In this document: positions 11,037-23,778 of the stretch, piece by piece
How the letters are laid out: every line of letters begins with the position of its first letter
Numbering within the stretch: position 1 is the first letter of the stretch
Origin: Hymenolepis diminuta
Lineage: Eukaryota; Platyhelminthes; Cestoda; Cyclophyllidea; Hymenolepididae
Assembly (NCBI GenBank): GCA_900708905.1
Contig: CAADRB010000088.1
Span: 222,813-286,812, forward strand
Direction of reading: 5' to 3'
DNA length: 64,000 nt
Translations under genes and position numbers: made by a program
The notes under the pieces: generated by a model
Databases searched by the model: none
What the model was told of the DNA's origin: nothing
What the model saw: only the letters and a program-made list of their open reading frames with translations

Positions 11037-13770
11037 CCCAGTATGTAAGTTTAAGTCATACATTTATTCATTTTCTTAATTGATACTCCATTTGTTAAAA
11101 ATCTCAAACGGAAATTATTATTATCCAGGACAATGCAAAAAATTTGCACAGTTTGTGTCTCGTGGAATAAACAATGAGACACAAGGAGAGAGAGAGAGAG
11201 AGAGAATGAGGATTCCATTTTGAATGGGAGAACGAAGGGAGAAAGTAAAATTTTAAATAAGAAGATCATTAATTCATTTTCACTGCAAAACCATCAAACT
11301 GTCCACTTCCTAGTTGTAACTTTAGTTAAAATTTCTGTTGTTCTGATTTCCCTGAGGCTACAAGATAAAATTAATATGCTTGATGATATTTGTTATTGTT
11401 AAAATGACTCACATCAGGAAAAATCTTTTACGGTCTTTTTTGGAAAAGCAACTGAAAATGGTTAGCAGTACAGTTTAATGAATGATGAAGGGTGAAGGTC
11501 AAGGGTCTACAACAAGGCATCGAGGGGTCTAACTTCATCTGATTATAGGAATCGAATCGTAAAATATTTCCTTACTGGGTAGTAACGTTTCAGAAGTCAA
11601 ATATTATGTTTTATCGCTTGAATTACCGGGAAAATTCTTCTCCACGACATCCGATGCTTATTGACACGTTTTAATTACAATAATGGTTTGTATTGTCCTT
11701 ATCTGATCCTGATCTGTCCTGATCTTAACAAAACAGCTTGCAAGAGGTAAAGTGGTCACTTACTGGAACTATTTCAGACACATATATTAGCAAACATTTA
11801 CGAATGATGAGATCAACTATTTCACGGTTAACGTATTTGTGCTATCTTGTTAACAAGAAATTAGAGCAGAATTTTTATAACAATATATTACTTCTGATTT
11901 AACTTGCAATAAAAAGTAAGGTCTGACGATTTTTCGCTTATGTCTATTTACCTGTTTCAGTAGTTGCCTTCTACTCAATGTGCACATTAAGTTTCCAGTA
12001 TCCGAAATGACGATCGGCTTTCGGTTTTTGCATTGGGATCAAACAATTAAGTGACCTCAGTCACGTTTAAATTGCAAAAAATCAGATGAATTTTAATTCA
12101 ATTAAAATTTTCCACCAAGACAAGGATAGTACTTCAAATTTTGGATGAATGATAATATTCAAAAAATTTTATTCAATTAATATATTTGGGCTGAAAAAAT
12201 ACAGTAAATTTTGGTCTTCTCGAGGAATTCTTTGATTTCATTTTTATCTTCTTAATCATGCACTTCACAAAACAGTTGGAATTCGTCTGATGGTGAATAA
12301 AGCATTCATGGAAATATACGAAGCTTGAAATATTTGATGGCGACAAAGCTCCTTTTTTATGAAGTCACACAGGCATTTTCAAGCATAATCAAAAGGGAAA
12401 ATTTTTATTAAAGTAGTATTTATAAGTTAAATCATTAAATTAATCGAAAAATCATCCAACATATTTACTTGCAGTGTCTGGACTATAAAAACGGCGCGTT
12501 ATTTATGGGTTTTGTACTTAATATTTCGATAAGATTAATTGAAGCGTGTCGATGAACATTAAGGAGGAATTAAGGAAGCAACGTGCGTGTAATTAATTCG
12601 GTTATAAAAATTTATTATCATTTAAGTAAATCATTTTTGACATTTTAATATTCCAGAGCGGCCCATGATACTTTATTTCGCAATTACTGTCTCGAAGAAG
12701 AATACTCAAATGCCAGTTTTTATACATTAAAAATATCAGAAAGTTTGTTTACTCATAAACTGGAAAGACATGCTTGGTATATAAATTAGAGATTAGATAA
12801 ATGTAAAAATGAGAAAATAAACAAAATATCACAGAATTTTTAATTTATTATTAATGACTTGAAGTTATTTTCTAAGAGAAAAATATATTGTCTACGACAA
12901 CAGTTCAAATAGTCGGCTTCAAACCCGATTTCTACAACTATTTCCGAGCTCCGTAAATGCCCCGTTAATAAAATTTAGACAAACAGGCAATGAAAAGTAC
13001 TGCCTGCATCAGCAGTCGATGGCGAATACAGCTGGAGGGTTGAATGATTTCAGTATGGCATCTGTAAAGAAGTGTCCGGTGATCGAACAATATCAGGCGT
13101 TCGAACGCTTATCCGAAATGCTACTGATCTGAGAAGTTCTGTTGTTATGGTTTTTGATGAATGAAAGAAGTCAATTAATAGTCTCTCCGTATGGTTAATA
13201 ATACAACGCTTGATTAATTGAAAGTGCTCTGAGAGATTACTCACATTATGAAAAGCTTACTTCCAAAAAGAGGGGAAGAATTCGTGGGTCAACTGACGTC
13301 TTTTTGATGCAGTGCGGAGACTGGTAAGTTTCAAAAGAGAAGCTTTCGCACCACAATCTAACCTTCCAACCTACTTTGAAGAGGTCTATTCTGATAATAA
13401 AGTCCAAACTAGAGAAGAAATTAGGACGGAACTATATTGCACCATAAAATGCTGAATTGGCAATCATCACCTTATACAGGGAAATTTTTATAATGGTCTA
13501 AATTATGAAATCTATGCTTTGTCTCTTGAATCTTATCATTTATAAACAAAAATTAATTATTTCATTTTATTTAGATGAAAATTAGCTTTTTCCAAAAGTG
13601 AAATAAATAATCCACGTGAATTGAAGTACTCAAAAGTAATCATTTTGTCCAATGTTGAGGAGTAATTTATAAGTCTTGTAATCGAATTAGTAAGTTCATG
13701 ACACCATATGAATTGTGTGGCAAATTGTATTTTAAAAAAAACAATTAAATAATTTGGAAAGAAATTAATC
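11037..13770. other. AT-rich non-coding stretch with a (GA)n tract
   Basis: Holds a GA microsatellite at 11186-11204 and otherwise unremarkable AT-rich DNA with short chance frames. No exon supported. Confidence 0.5.
11186..11204 (+). repeat. (GA)n microsatellite
   Basis: About nine uninterrupted GA units. Frames crossing it are artefacts of the simple repeat. Confidence 0.9.
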
Positions 13771-13789
13771 TATATATATATATATATAT
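13771..13789. repeat. (TA)n microsatellite at the left edge of a transposon remnant
   Basis: A pure TA run directly precedes the Tc1/mariner remnant. TA is the target site of this superfamily, so the run may have grown from, or attracted, the insertion. Confidence 0.85.
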
Positions 13790-13799
13790 GCATATTGAC

Positions 13800-14834
13800 C
13801 GCTACGAGCAAGAGAAAAGAGCATTGTCAACGCTCTGCTGACTCACTCGGAACACCTGAGTTTGTGGGAAGAGTGCATGACATAATGGACAAAAATCATT
13901 GAAAGTCAATGTGCAACATCTTGTCGAGCATCTTCAATTGTCTGAAGGAACAATAAGGAATGTTGTTCATCAACACATCGGACACTAATTTCACATGTTC
14001 TTAGGTGAGGTCAGATTATGTCGACAAAAACAACTCAAGAGAATCGTTTAATGCGCGCAAAACCACATTTAAAGAAATTGAGTCACCCAGAGGAAGAGAA
14101 CTGTCTTTAATTTTTCTCAGACTAAAAAAGCTCCAACCAGAATGAAAAGTCAGTCGAAGAAATGATAGATGAGTATGTGAGGGCGGACCCCACTGGAGTT
14201 TCAACTATTATGCATGCATACGAAATTCCAGCAACAGTAATGGTTTTCTGTGTTGTTAACAGTGAGGGATAGACAGATCGTGACTCCTTAGAGTCAATAT
14301 AGATGCAAACGCGGATGTGTATGTCGAGACTTTTCGAATCATTGTTGTTAAGCCGGTTTGAATAGGCAGCGTAGCCAATGAAAGAAGACTCTATGTCTTC
14401 TAACAAAATTCGGCTCCATTTCTTTACGCTCTCAAAACCCACGATTATATGGATGGACGAGAATTTTCATCATCATGTCACACGGCACCAAGCCAATGGT
14501 CGCCTCTCAACTAATCACCGAACCTTTATCCTTTCGATTATTACATGTGGGTGGGGCGTCATTGAAAAGGAAGTTAATATGCATCCCCATAACACCAAAT
14601 CCTCCTCTCTGATGAAAGCAATAGTGCGAGCAATTGCGAGCATCGATAAAGATCGCCTCATCGAATTGGGTCGGTAACAGAAGCCGAAGGAGGATATTTT
14701 GAATCAAATATCGGTCAATATTATATTAATTTGTTTTGTTATAAGAAATTGCAAGTTCCAACCATCAACAGTTTCATTTACTGTTTATCTAAAAGTGCGT
14801 AAGGTGTCCTCATATCCTCTATGCACCCTGCATA
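13800..14834 (+). mobile_element. Decayed Tc1/mariner-superfamily transposon, copy 1
   Basis: Translation in shifting frames recovers a transposase almost end to end. TPEFVGRVHDIMD near 13845 starts the DNA-binding part, and ENRLMRAK and KLSHPEE follow near 14040-14095. FFSD at about 14117 is the first catalytic Asp region, ADPTGV lies near 14187, QNSAPF near 14411 is the second catalytic region, and LYPFDYYMW near 14532 is close to the third. The C-terminal block HPHNTKSSSLMKAI spans about 14590-14630. Many stops and frameshifts make it non-functional. The 3' end (14780-14834) matches the end of copy 2 and looks like the terminal inverted repeat (..AAAAGTGC..). No matching 5' repeat was found. 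The open frame 14378-14677 and the minus-strand frames over it are shadows of this remnant. Confidence 0.85.
14390..14685 (+). pseudogene. Transposase C-terminal half, frameshifted (copy 1)
   Basis: The stretch from LYVF-stop-QNSAPF through MDG to the PDLYP-like block and the KDRLIE..GR end covers the catalytic C-terminal half of a DDD/E transposase. A frameshift after HHHV moves the reading to a second frame, and a premature stop sits before QNSAPF. The second catalytic Asp position (Q-Q-D-S-A-P in related elements) reads Asn. Confidence 0.75.
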
Positions 14835-17569
14835 CATTTAAATAAAATAGCGCTTTGTATCTTTCAAGATCTACAGAGGCCAGTATTCCAAAAATAGGGA
14901 ATAAAAGAACGCACAAGTCACTTAGGCGCAAAACAAAGTTAATTGTGACCTTGAAATATACAAATGAGCTAAAAATAAAAAATATAAGGTTCATGGGAAA
15001 TATTGCAGACATAGATTAAAAAACTTCTTTTTTTTTCTCAAGAGAAATTATTTGATGAAACATTTTTCTGAAATTAAATGATATTGTTACCCTGACGGGG
15101 TCAAAAAAATTAATAAAAATATCCCATCTGTCTAATTGTCAGTGCACTTAAAAGTTTTCAGATTCATGGATGGGCAGATCTTCATGCTCAAAGATTACTT
15201 TTTCGATGCATCGGACTGTATAAAGGGGTTCAAAAGAAGGACCTTGGCCCTTCAGCCCAACTTTCCTAATTATTTTGGACGTGGTCGACTTAAACTCAAT
15301 TCATCTCAAGTTGAAGCTGAAAGAATCAGATACAGTAGAAGTTTTAACTTGTGAACACATTTAATATGGAGACCACCTGTGCTTTGATTAAACTGTGGAG
15401 GTGATACAAGTATATAATAGCTACCTGTTGGAGACGTTATAAATAAAAAGGCAAACACCTTCACACATCTCGGATTGCAAGTCTATGCAAAAGGGATGGT
15501 TCCTCCTCCTAGTATAATAGAGCCTGAGTTGGGGTTACGAAGCGTCTTTTTAGAGATATCCGAATGCACATTTCCCCAAAGATCTCAAGGCTTATAAAAG
15601 ATAGCAAAATCGAGTGAAGAACCCTTTGAGATTTTCCAAAGAGGGTTATATTAAAGTAATGTTGGAAACTTTCAAATTCGCAATCCACGCCAAGCATGCA
15701 AATTCCTGACGCAAGTTTTAGGTTCTACCTCACAGAAATGGGCCATGTCTGCCCGTTTGGGGGTACCCATCTGTATTACTCTTTTAGCTCAGTATTATGT
15801 TACTATATTTAAATTTTCTCGTGACTACCCTCCACCTGACCTAACAGCCTTGTGTCGTGAGCCGGATCTGATTATACAAGAGGTATTACTAGCTAGAGCA
15901 GGACTCCATAATGATGAGACTTCAGATCTTAATAGAATAAGATCCGAGGTCATATAGAGAGGAGGGCGAAGGTCAGGTGCTTGTTTGCTTAGTCCCCAAG
16001 GTATTGTTTATTTAAACACCAAAAGGTAAACATTAATGGAAAAAAATTAATACCCTAATGTTTTTATATCAATTTACAAAATATTGCTTTTGAATTAACG
16101 GAATTTATTATAATTTCATTTCTGGGCACAAATATTTAATAAAGAGAATTTTATTGTCTTAATAGAGCTGCTGAATTCTATTATCCTACTTAGCTTTTTA
16201 TTGAGCATTGATAAAATTTTTTAAAATGGAAGGTTCCCACATTATCCTAGCCATTAACTGAACAAAGCCTCGCTTGCTCTGGAAGCTGATGGTCTGTAAC
16301 TCTGAATGTGGGAGTGGCACCATTTATAGTTTACAATTTCTTCTGCAAGCATGTGAACTTGGACTGAATTTTGAAATGCAAGTGAATTCAAATCCTCGTT
16401 CCTAAGAACCAGCATCTACCACAATTTTTACCCATTTGCCAGGAAAGTTAAATTTCAAGCAAAAGAGTTCTATAATCACAATAAAATATTATTAAAATAA
16501 TTAGTTATTATGAAAATAAAGAAGCCCTAACGGCCACTTGAGCTGTAAAAAAATCATGGTTTTAAAAGTGAAATATTACAATTTAATCACGGTAAGCAGA
16601 TGAAGGTGATTAAACACGACGAAATTTTGTGTTCGAATTTGAGAATAACTCGGAGGAATGGGATCGCAATGATAGAGCAGCAATATTCTAAACGTGAATA
16701 TCTCTTCCAACTATGCAATGATTTAAACACCAAAAACCACAAAACACTTACTTTATTATTTTTTCATTATTAATAATATGGGACAATAAAATTAATACTA
16801 TTTTGTACATTGAAAAAGCAACTGAATGTTAGAAACGGGGAGACGGTCCAATATGAGTTAAAGGGAAGGAAATCAAGTAGATGAAAAATTAAAGGCAGCC
16901 TTCGAATTCGACCTGTGCTCATATCACCACTCAGGCATAGTCCACTGCTCCAGGATTTGTCCTCTCTTTTCTGAAAAAATTCACGTTATCGTCGTCCAGA
17001 TATTATTGCTCAGTTTATTTATTTAGTAGAAGATGACGACCCAGTTTTTTTATCCAAATACGTGGCTGTAACTCCGTAATAAGATTAAATGATCGTTCTG
17101 CCTCATGAAGAAATATGTATGTCAATTTAGGCTGACTCAGGAGTTGAAACATTTGAGAATCTTCAAAAGTGAACGTTATTGAAATATAAATGATGAAATA
17201 TTCTCAAACAAAATATTAATTAAAATGAACTTAAATTAGCAAATGAAATAAGCATCTTGGTTGATAAAATTTAGTTTCCGATTTTTTTTGAATATGATAG
17301 AAAATTGGAAATAAAACAGTTCGTCCACAAACAGAAGAAAGAATTTAGTCTTATGGATGTAACTCATTTTAATTTATAATGAATTTTAAATTGTGATCTC
17401 GCTCTTTTGTTAATTTTTCTAAAGAAAAACTAGAAGGAATCATGCGCTACTCGAAAAAGATAATGGCTGTATTTCGTTTGTTTCGTGGACGCACAGACAA
17501 ATGCCGAAATTCCCTGGATCAGTGCTTTAATCCAGAACGTGAATAACAATGCTACATGTGAATCCTGGA
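14835..17569. other. Non-coding stretch with two unexplained open frames
   Basis: Frames at 15136-15354 (72 codons, contains SSQVEAERIRYSRS) and 15745-15957 (70 codons, contains DYPPPDLTALCREPDL) have protein-like composition but no recognisable domain and no clear matching splice partners. They may be remnants of an unidentified element. The remainder is AT-rich with no features. Confidence 0.4.
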
Positions 17570-18475
17570 CACACAAAAAGTTCATTAAAGAACCAAACGG
17601 AGAGTATAAATAGGAGTTTGAAATGAAGTCAACTTGTCAATTGGTTCACTTTGGTTTAACTATTGAATCATTAGACTGTCCATTTTCCGTTAGGAGTATA
17701 AAGTTCTTGGCATTATCTATATATTCCAATGTTCAGTGTTCATGATCTGATCCTTAGGTGCTTGACTGAGCTCAAGTCGGCGATATTTGGATCTTACTGA
17801 CCACATTATTTGATTGAATCATTGGTCACGCTACAATGATTGCTTTTTCTTCTTACAGCCGTGGGCGGGAAAATGAGACTCTCAAGTAAATTTCATCCAA
17901 GGAAGGGCTCACTAGAGTTTTGTTTCAAGGAAATTCAACAGACATCTCTTTTACTTGTCTGCCTATTTACCAACGAAATTAAAACTCTCTCACACTCATT
18001 TTTCGAATACCAACTTGGAAGACACTGCTACTGCAATGATAAAAGTAATTTAGGTCTAGAAATCATGGGAAAGCTTAATTTAAAGTGTTTGAGAAACTCA
18101 AAGATAAAGTTTATTTTGAGGTAATTTCAAATAAAAGGTATTTTTCGGTTTCAAACTTTCACTTGGATATAAAATTAGCCTAAAATTAATCAGAAAATGG
18201 ATAACTTGAAAATTTCAATCAAACTGAAATTGTGAATATTAATATTTGGTTACTTACTATTTAAAGCAGTTACTTGATACTCCCATTTTTATTTAATAAA
18301 CATAAATTTTTCATAAACTAGACCTATCATAGTCACACAAACCCTCCGTGTATGCTTCATGTTGAATGTTGTCAGCGTTTATGTTTACGATTCAAGAGAG
18401 GAGCTTTGAAATTATCTTGAAAGTAGGATGTTTTAAGTTCACTTAACTCCCCAAATATGAGCTACTCATGTGAAT
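17570..18475 (+). repeat. Diverged ~900 bp direct repeat R2, copy 2
   Basis: Partner of 10140-11036, about 7.4 kb downstream. The open frame 17840-18124 covers its middle, and after one indel it is in the same frame as copy 1 over NLG(I/L)E(F/I)MGK and NLKCLRN. No transposase or reverse-transcriptase motif was recognised, and terminal repeats were not found. Could be a non-autonomous element or a segmental duplication. Confidence 0.65.
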
Positions 18476-19968
18476 TTTGGTATTTGTGCGCAAATATCCT
18501 TCTTCATTTCAGTTACTGTTAGAAGAAATTGTGGGATTCTATTTACTAGGTACAGTAAATTTTCCGCAACCAAGATGCCTTAACACTTTTGTTTGAGCTG
18601 TGGGATCTGAAAAAGACAGATAATTTGCGTGATTTCAGTCATTTTTTAATTTAAAAAATCAGAATTTTAAGTGATATTAATTTCCGACTAGACAAGACCA
18701 GAAATCACAAAAAAATCTTTTGTGCTCAGGAGTTTTTCCTACCGGTTAAAATTTCAAAATGAGAAATTTAGGAATTTGGAATCTTTGGATGTCAAAGATA
18801 AGATGTGTACAGAGAGGACATTATCCATTCACTGAGGAGAAAGTTTAAGAAGAGACTTCAGCCTTGAAACAAAGATTTATGCATGCATTCAGTCGTCGAT
18901 AGGACCTCTTTGTTGTCAATGATTTAATTTTTTGCGGGCCTTTACACAATCTACACTTTCAAGAAATGTGAGACGAACATTTTAATGAATTCGACCCTCA
19001 TAAGAGAAGGTTTAATTTAGTCTTTTATATTCACGGAAGTATTTCCTTTTCATCTGTTGAGCAGTCTTGAATTTAGAATAATTATATGAGAGTACGGTCT
19101 GGTAGTTCAGTAAAAAAGTAGAATGATTAAGTAGCCACTTTCTTCTATAAACGCTTGCTAATTGGATAACACATACATACTATAAAATTATTTGATTTTA
19201 TCTAATCCCAAATTTCAGAGTTCAGTTCAAATTCAGCTGACCCCAGAAGAAAGTGTACATCCAAATCTTAAAATCTGGTTGGCGGCTATGATTCGATCTC
19301 TGGAATTCTGTCTTTGCATTTCTTACTAAAGATTGCTTGATATGATTGAATTATAACTACCTTGCAAACTGAATTTTAAAAATGTAAAATATTTTACAAT
19401 ATTAAGCTATCTAGACACTTTAATATTGAGATAATGAAAGATACTTAATATCACTTGAGGTGAGGTGAGGTGAATTGAAGTACCAAAACAGATTATTGTA
19501 CGTAAACAACTAGAATTTGTTCTGTAATCTAGAGGAGGAGTCATGAAATTTGAATTTTAGAACATTGAGAGCCAATCCTGTGCTACTCGAATTCAAAAAT
19601 CAAATGCAGTACGACTCTTTGATACCTTGAATTTACCCTCAAAACCCTTTGGTGAGAAGATTACTCATGCTTTCAGCCAGTAAATTCCTAATACCATATA
19701 AATTCGAGCCTGTTCTAGCCAAATATGCCATGTTAATGGCTATTTTATTACCTCATTGGCCCTCCACAACGGTCTACATAATCTAAAGCTCAGTAAAAAC
19801 AGGTGTTAAACGGTTGCAAGCTTTTAGACATAATAAAACTAAGCAACGACCCACAATGTAGTGGATTTGAAAATTTACGTCAAATTTGTAAATAATTAAT
19901 AATAACATAAATAAAACGCATAAAATTTAATTTCTTTTGGATGAAAATCGCTTAGTTTTTCCAAACAG
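18476..19968. other. AT-rich non-coding stretch
   Basis: No exon, RNA gene or repeat recognised. It ends at the acceptor of the orphan exon at 19969. Confidence 0.5.
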
Positions 19969-20228
19969 CATCCGGTGAATATTTTCGTCACAGCGATTGG
20001 ATGGATTTGCACGCTATTTCAAATATTAATGATGGCATTTATGGGCAGGTTCAAAAGGCCGATTTGACCGAGCCATTCGAGATCAAGCACATAAAGCTGA
20101 GAGTGAACTCCATAAGCTGTTGTTCAAATACTAATGTCATGGGAGGTCTCGTTACGCCTTATTCCATCCTCCGTCAGTTTGACAGATTCACCGCAGGCAT
20201 TGACTGCAGATCGGGAGAGTGGTTCTAA
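19969..20228 (+). CDS. Orphan coding-like terminal exon, unknown product
   Basis: A good acceptor (cttagtttttccaaacag) is followed by an 85-codon open frame ending in TAA at 20226-20228. The exon would start with two bases of a split codon. The product runs SGEYFRHSDWMDLH through NINDGIYGQVQKADL to a Cys-containing C-terminus (SCCSNTN, GIDCRSGEW). Composition is protein-like and less AT-rich than the surroundings. I recognise no family. Its upstream exons should lie between about 6 and 20 kb but none could be joined with confidence, so it may be a relic or belong to a gene with long introns. Confidence 0.4.
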
Positions 20229-22031
20229 TTAAGGACGACCTTCCGAATTTTAAAGCTTTCTTGAGACCTGAGTTATATATATGAATCGGTGTATAGTTGT
20301 AGACAAGTCTGATTACCGTTGATTGATAGATTCAAATATTTTCATTTTGCTTGGTGTTGATATGGAAGGTAGCCAAATGATCATTCCATTTTGAAGTATT
20401 TTAGTTTAGGTTTATAGCTGAAATTAATTTTACAAAAATGCGGCTGATTTTGTCCTTGATTAGTCTTAGTCACATTGTTGGTGGACGATTCTGGAGTTCT
20501 GGAGAAATGTCCTGGCATTGTTTACACCAATTCTGTTTGAAGGGACTACACAATAAAACCTAAACCCGAACTGACCATTTTGAAAAGATCAAATGGTGGT
20601 GCTACTTTCCTATTTAGAGTTTTCACGGACGTTAATTTTTCTTAACCTAGTTAGATTTTCTCATTTAACTGATATGATTGTGTTGAATAAGATATCGTGT
20701 ACATTATATTATTTACTCACCATATCGTGATATTTATTACTATTGACAGCATTCATCAGTATATTAGCTTTAATATTGTGATTGTACTTTTGCGATCTGT
20801 CTGTGCTTTTCCCGCAGTTTGATTCCATTGCATGTCAAGAGTAAGATTAATCGTAAAAGCCACAAAGATTCTGAAGTCAGTGTTAGGATACCGACAAGCA
20901 AAGCTCAAAGCTTTGGGGTGAACAATTCCCATTGGTGCTCCCTAAGTTGGCCACAATCTTCATCAATATGGAAGCGCTCTTGATGACCTGACAGTTATCT
21001 GGAACAAATTTTTATCAATCCGGCGGCGTTTTGATCTAAAAAATCAGTAGAAAGATGACAGTTTGAAGTAACTGCACTTCTCCTATGGATCTCTCTCTCC
21101 CTCTCTCTGGGTCTGAATAAATAATAGTCTAGCGAAATCTGGCGGGCACATAGACCACAACGGCATAAGTTAGACTTCCAAGCGTAAGAGTACAGAATAG
21201 TCTTAGTTTAAAAACAAACAAAATCGATTTATTAGAAAAATTTTCCCTTTTCGATGAGTTCGAAAATTTGATTCTTTTAGAGATTTTTCTTTCTATGAAA
21301 TAAAAATGTCCATTCTGAATGTCAATACTTGAATGATAATACGTCTGCTGAGATATTATATAAAAATTACAGTGAGTTTTTAATGTGAATTGAGCTATTA
21401 ATATAGTTTAACAATAATGCTCCAATTGTATAGTACAGGCACCAAATCCCAAGTGTAAACATGTTAGAACTTTAAAGTTAATGCTCCGCAAGTAATGTGC
21501 ATTCAAAAGTTATAAACTTGGTTGCGAATTTAAAGATTAAAAATTCATATAATGATATGGCTTTCAATTTTCAAGTAATTCCTCCTCATGTGAATCGGAA
21601 ATAGCTAATATAAATAATTACTTCAATCATTCTATATGTATCAATAGAATTTTGAATCTATTTTAGGTTGAATACGACGATTACAGGTGAATGTATAGAT
21701 ATCCTTTTATTTGAGGCTGAAGAACGTACAACAATGAAAGAATATAGATGAGTATCGAGAGATAAAGGAACTGATGTAGCAGTTTTGATGAATGATAACA
21801 GGTGGCTTAAGCAGGACCCCTCGGGTCCATTTGCAAAATCTACAGTTTAGATGATGGACAAAAAGTGACTTATGATTAAATTTTCTCAATTATTATTCTG
21901 TGGAGAGTAAAAGATAAGTTCCGCTTGGCTAGTTTCTTGCATTTTCTAATCTCCAGCTATTAAAACTACAGTGCCGAATTTGAATATTTGAGGGTGGATC
22001 AAAATGATATTTTGAATGACAGGAAAAAATC

Positions 22032-22062
<31 letters not shown>

Positions 22063-22860
22063 GAACGAACGGCTAGAGAACGATACAATCAGACGTTTGG
22101 ATCAGGCATATGAAACAGGCATGTGAATAACGCAGGCGAGTTAGCTGAGTCATCACGGGACAGAGGCTGGCGAAGATCGGTAATGAATGTGCTCCAGGTT
22201 AACTTTGGTCAGAAGAGTGCTTTTTTCACTTTTTGAGCAAGCATTTGAACAAAAATAATCCCAGTAAAGATATTTAGCTTTGTCCGTTACTTGTAAAGCA
22301 TTCAAGGTGCAATTTTCTAATCTAAAAAGACGTCTGTACGTCAGGTTCTGCTTTATTGATTCATTCAGTTAAAAATCTTGTCATAGAAGTTCAAAGCCTC
22401 TTATTTCTATTGGCAACTTCTTTCGTTTGTGATAAATAATTTAAGTTAAAATAAACGTCCAAAAGGAGCAACTGCCCCAATTCTGACCAATTTTTAAAAG
22501 TATTCGGCGTTATTAAATAAGCTTGTATCTTTTGAATTGTCTTGTTCTCTATGTAATTAAAATCAAAAGTTGTAAATTAACGAAAAATATTTTATTTAGA
22601 TAAAATAGACTGAGTCTGTTCTTTAATGTATGGAAAGTAATTAAAGGGAGGGGGAAAATAGCTAATGGCAAAAGTAGTCTGCTCGATTAATTGTCTAACT
22701 AGGAAATGACAGCGGAAGCGGTTTTAATAATAGGGGAAAGGGAGGACCTGGGAGAGAAATAAAATAGCTATTAAGTGCGTGAGAAGGTGAGATTTTTGGG
22801 GATGTCGGCCACCATTAAACCTTTCTTTCCTCTGTTATTGGAAGATCAGGAGCAACAGTG
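20229..22860. other. AT-rich intergenic stretch
   Basis: Holds short CT-rich and GA-rich simple tracts (about 21089-21107 and 22032-22057) and otherwise no supported feature. The last 60 bases lead into the neuropeptide gene promoter. Confidence 0.5.
22032..22057 (+). repeat. (GA)n microsatellite
   Basis: About thirteen GA units in an otherwise AT-rich intergenic region, 0.9 kb before the first neuropeptide gene. Confidence 0.9.
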
Positions 22861-22863
22861 GGG

Positions 22864-22870
22864 TATTTAA
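22864..22870 (+). promoter_or_regulatory. TATA-like element of neuropeptide gene 1
   Basis: TATTTAA sits 61 bases before the ATG at 22925, a plausible core-promoter position for a short 5' leader. A similar TATTTAA occurs at 27362 upstream of neuropeptide gene 2. Confidence 0.35.
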
Positions 22871-22924
22871 GTGAGCTTGACACTTCTCGATCAGATGTTA
22901 TTTGATTCAAATTTCTGGGTTAAA

Positions 22925-23778
22925 ATGTCCAGCATGTAAGTTCTTTTTCTTTTCCCTGTCATTCACGAAATTATATCTCTGGAAATTTTAACATTATTTT
23001 AATATTTTACTAAGACAAGTTCAAGGTAATTACTATTTTTATCCACTTGTACAAACTTCGATCGTGATTTAACATGTGAATATGCGAAGTCCGACATAGA
23101 ATGAAAGGAAGAGGGGTGGGTATGCGTATATAATGAAATCAGAATATCAGGAGTCTAACTTTATTTGAATTTTGAATGTATTTAGTTGAGAGCTTTATAA
23201 GAGGTATTGCTTACTGGTACTGGCTTTAATTCATTTATGCTTTCTTATGATCCTAGGCAATTTAACAAGATCAGCAAGGCATTTCAAATGCAGAAGTTCT
23301 TGCTAGAATTTAGTCATTTGAAGCCTCATAATTTAGACATTACGTCATGAGGATCGATAAATAACTTTTATTTCAAATATGTGCTACTCAAAAATAACAA
23401 TTTTTTAAATTTTTATTTCTTTAAGATATTTTTAGTTTTTAGGGTTATAGATGTTCACTTATTTGCATTTTAAATATTATTTTGGACTTTTGGTGAACTG
23501 CTTAATAAAAATTATCCAAAATTTAAGTTCATATTGTTCTTCCTGTCTATTATAGCCATTATCTAGTGCTATTTGGCTGTGTATTTCTTCTCTGTGTTCT
23601 TGCTGAACCCATCCAGAATGTCGAAGATGATGGATTTCAACAAGTCGATGAACTTGAACCTGGAGAGCTCTATCAGTACATTCCAGTGAAGAAGCACTAT
23701 TCGTATGGAAAAATCAGACGATCACCTGATTTCCCTTCTGCTTACGCCAAGCGAGCCCAGTTTTTGAGAATTGGTTAA
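22925..23778 (+). CDS. Neuropeptide precursor 1 (predicted AQFLRI-amide)
   Basis: Two exons, 22925-22935 (ATG TCC AGC AT) and 23556-23778, joined across a 620 nt intron with donor AT|GTAAGT and acceptor tctattatag. The codon split at/c reads Ile. The product has 77 residues: a signal peptide (MSSIHYLVLFGCVFLLCVLA), an acidic spacer, a dibasic RR, the spacer SPDFPSAYA, then KR followed by AQFLRIG and the stop. A prohormone convertase would cut after KR, and the final Gly would donate a C-terminal amide. The layout (signal, acidic spacer, one C-terminal amidated peptide) is usual for short invertebrate neuropeptide genes. RI/RL-amides are known in flatworms; relation to the LRL-amide (myomodulin-like) family is possible. 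The peptide is expected to be secreted from neurons and act through a G-protein-coupled receptor. A tandem relative lies at 28184-28439. Confidence 0.85.
23556..23778 (+). CDS. Neuropeptide precursor 1, exon 2
   Basis: Carries most of the signal peptide, the spacer and the single amidated peptide. The 5' part of the frame before 23556 is intron. The ATG-independent frame continues upstream of 23566 only because the exon starts there in phase. Confidence 0.82.

Noticed and set aside
14016..14442. Minus-strand frames at 14016-14204 and 14122-14442
   Set aside because: Antisense shadows of the transposon remnant on the + strand.
15136..15957. Two protein-like frames (15136-15354, 15745-15957)
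   Set aside because: Composition is suggestive but no family, no phase-compatible splice partners and many stops between them; kept only as unexplained.
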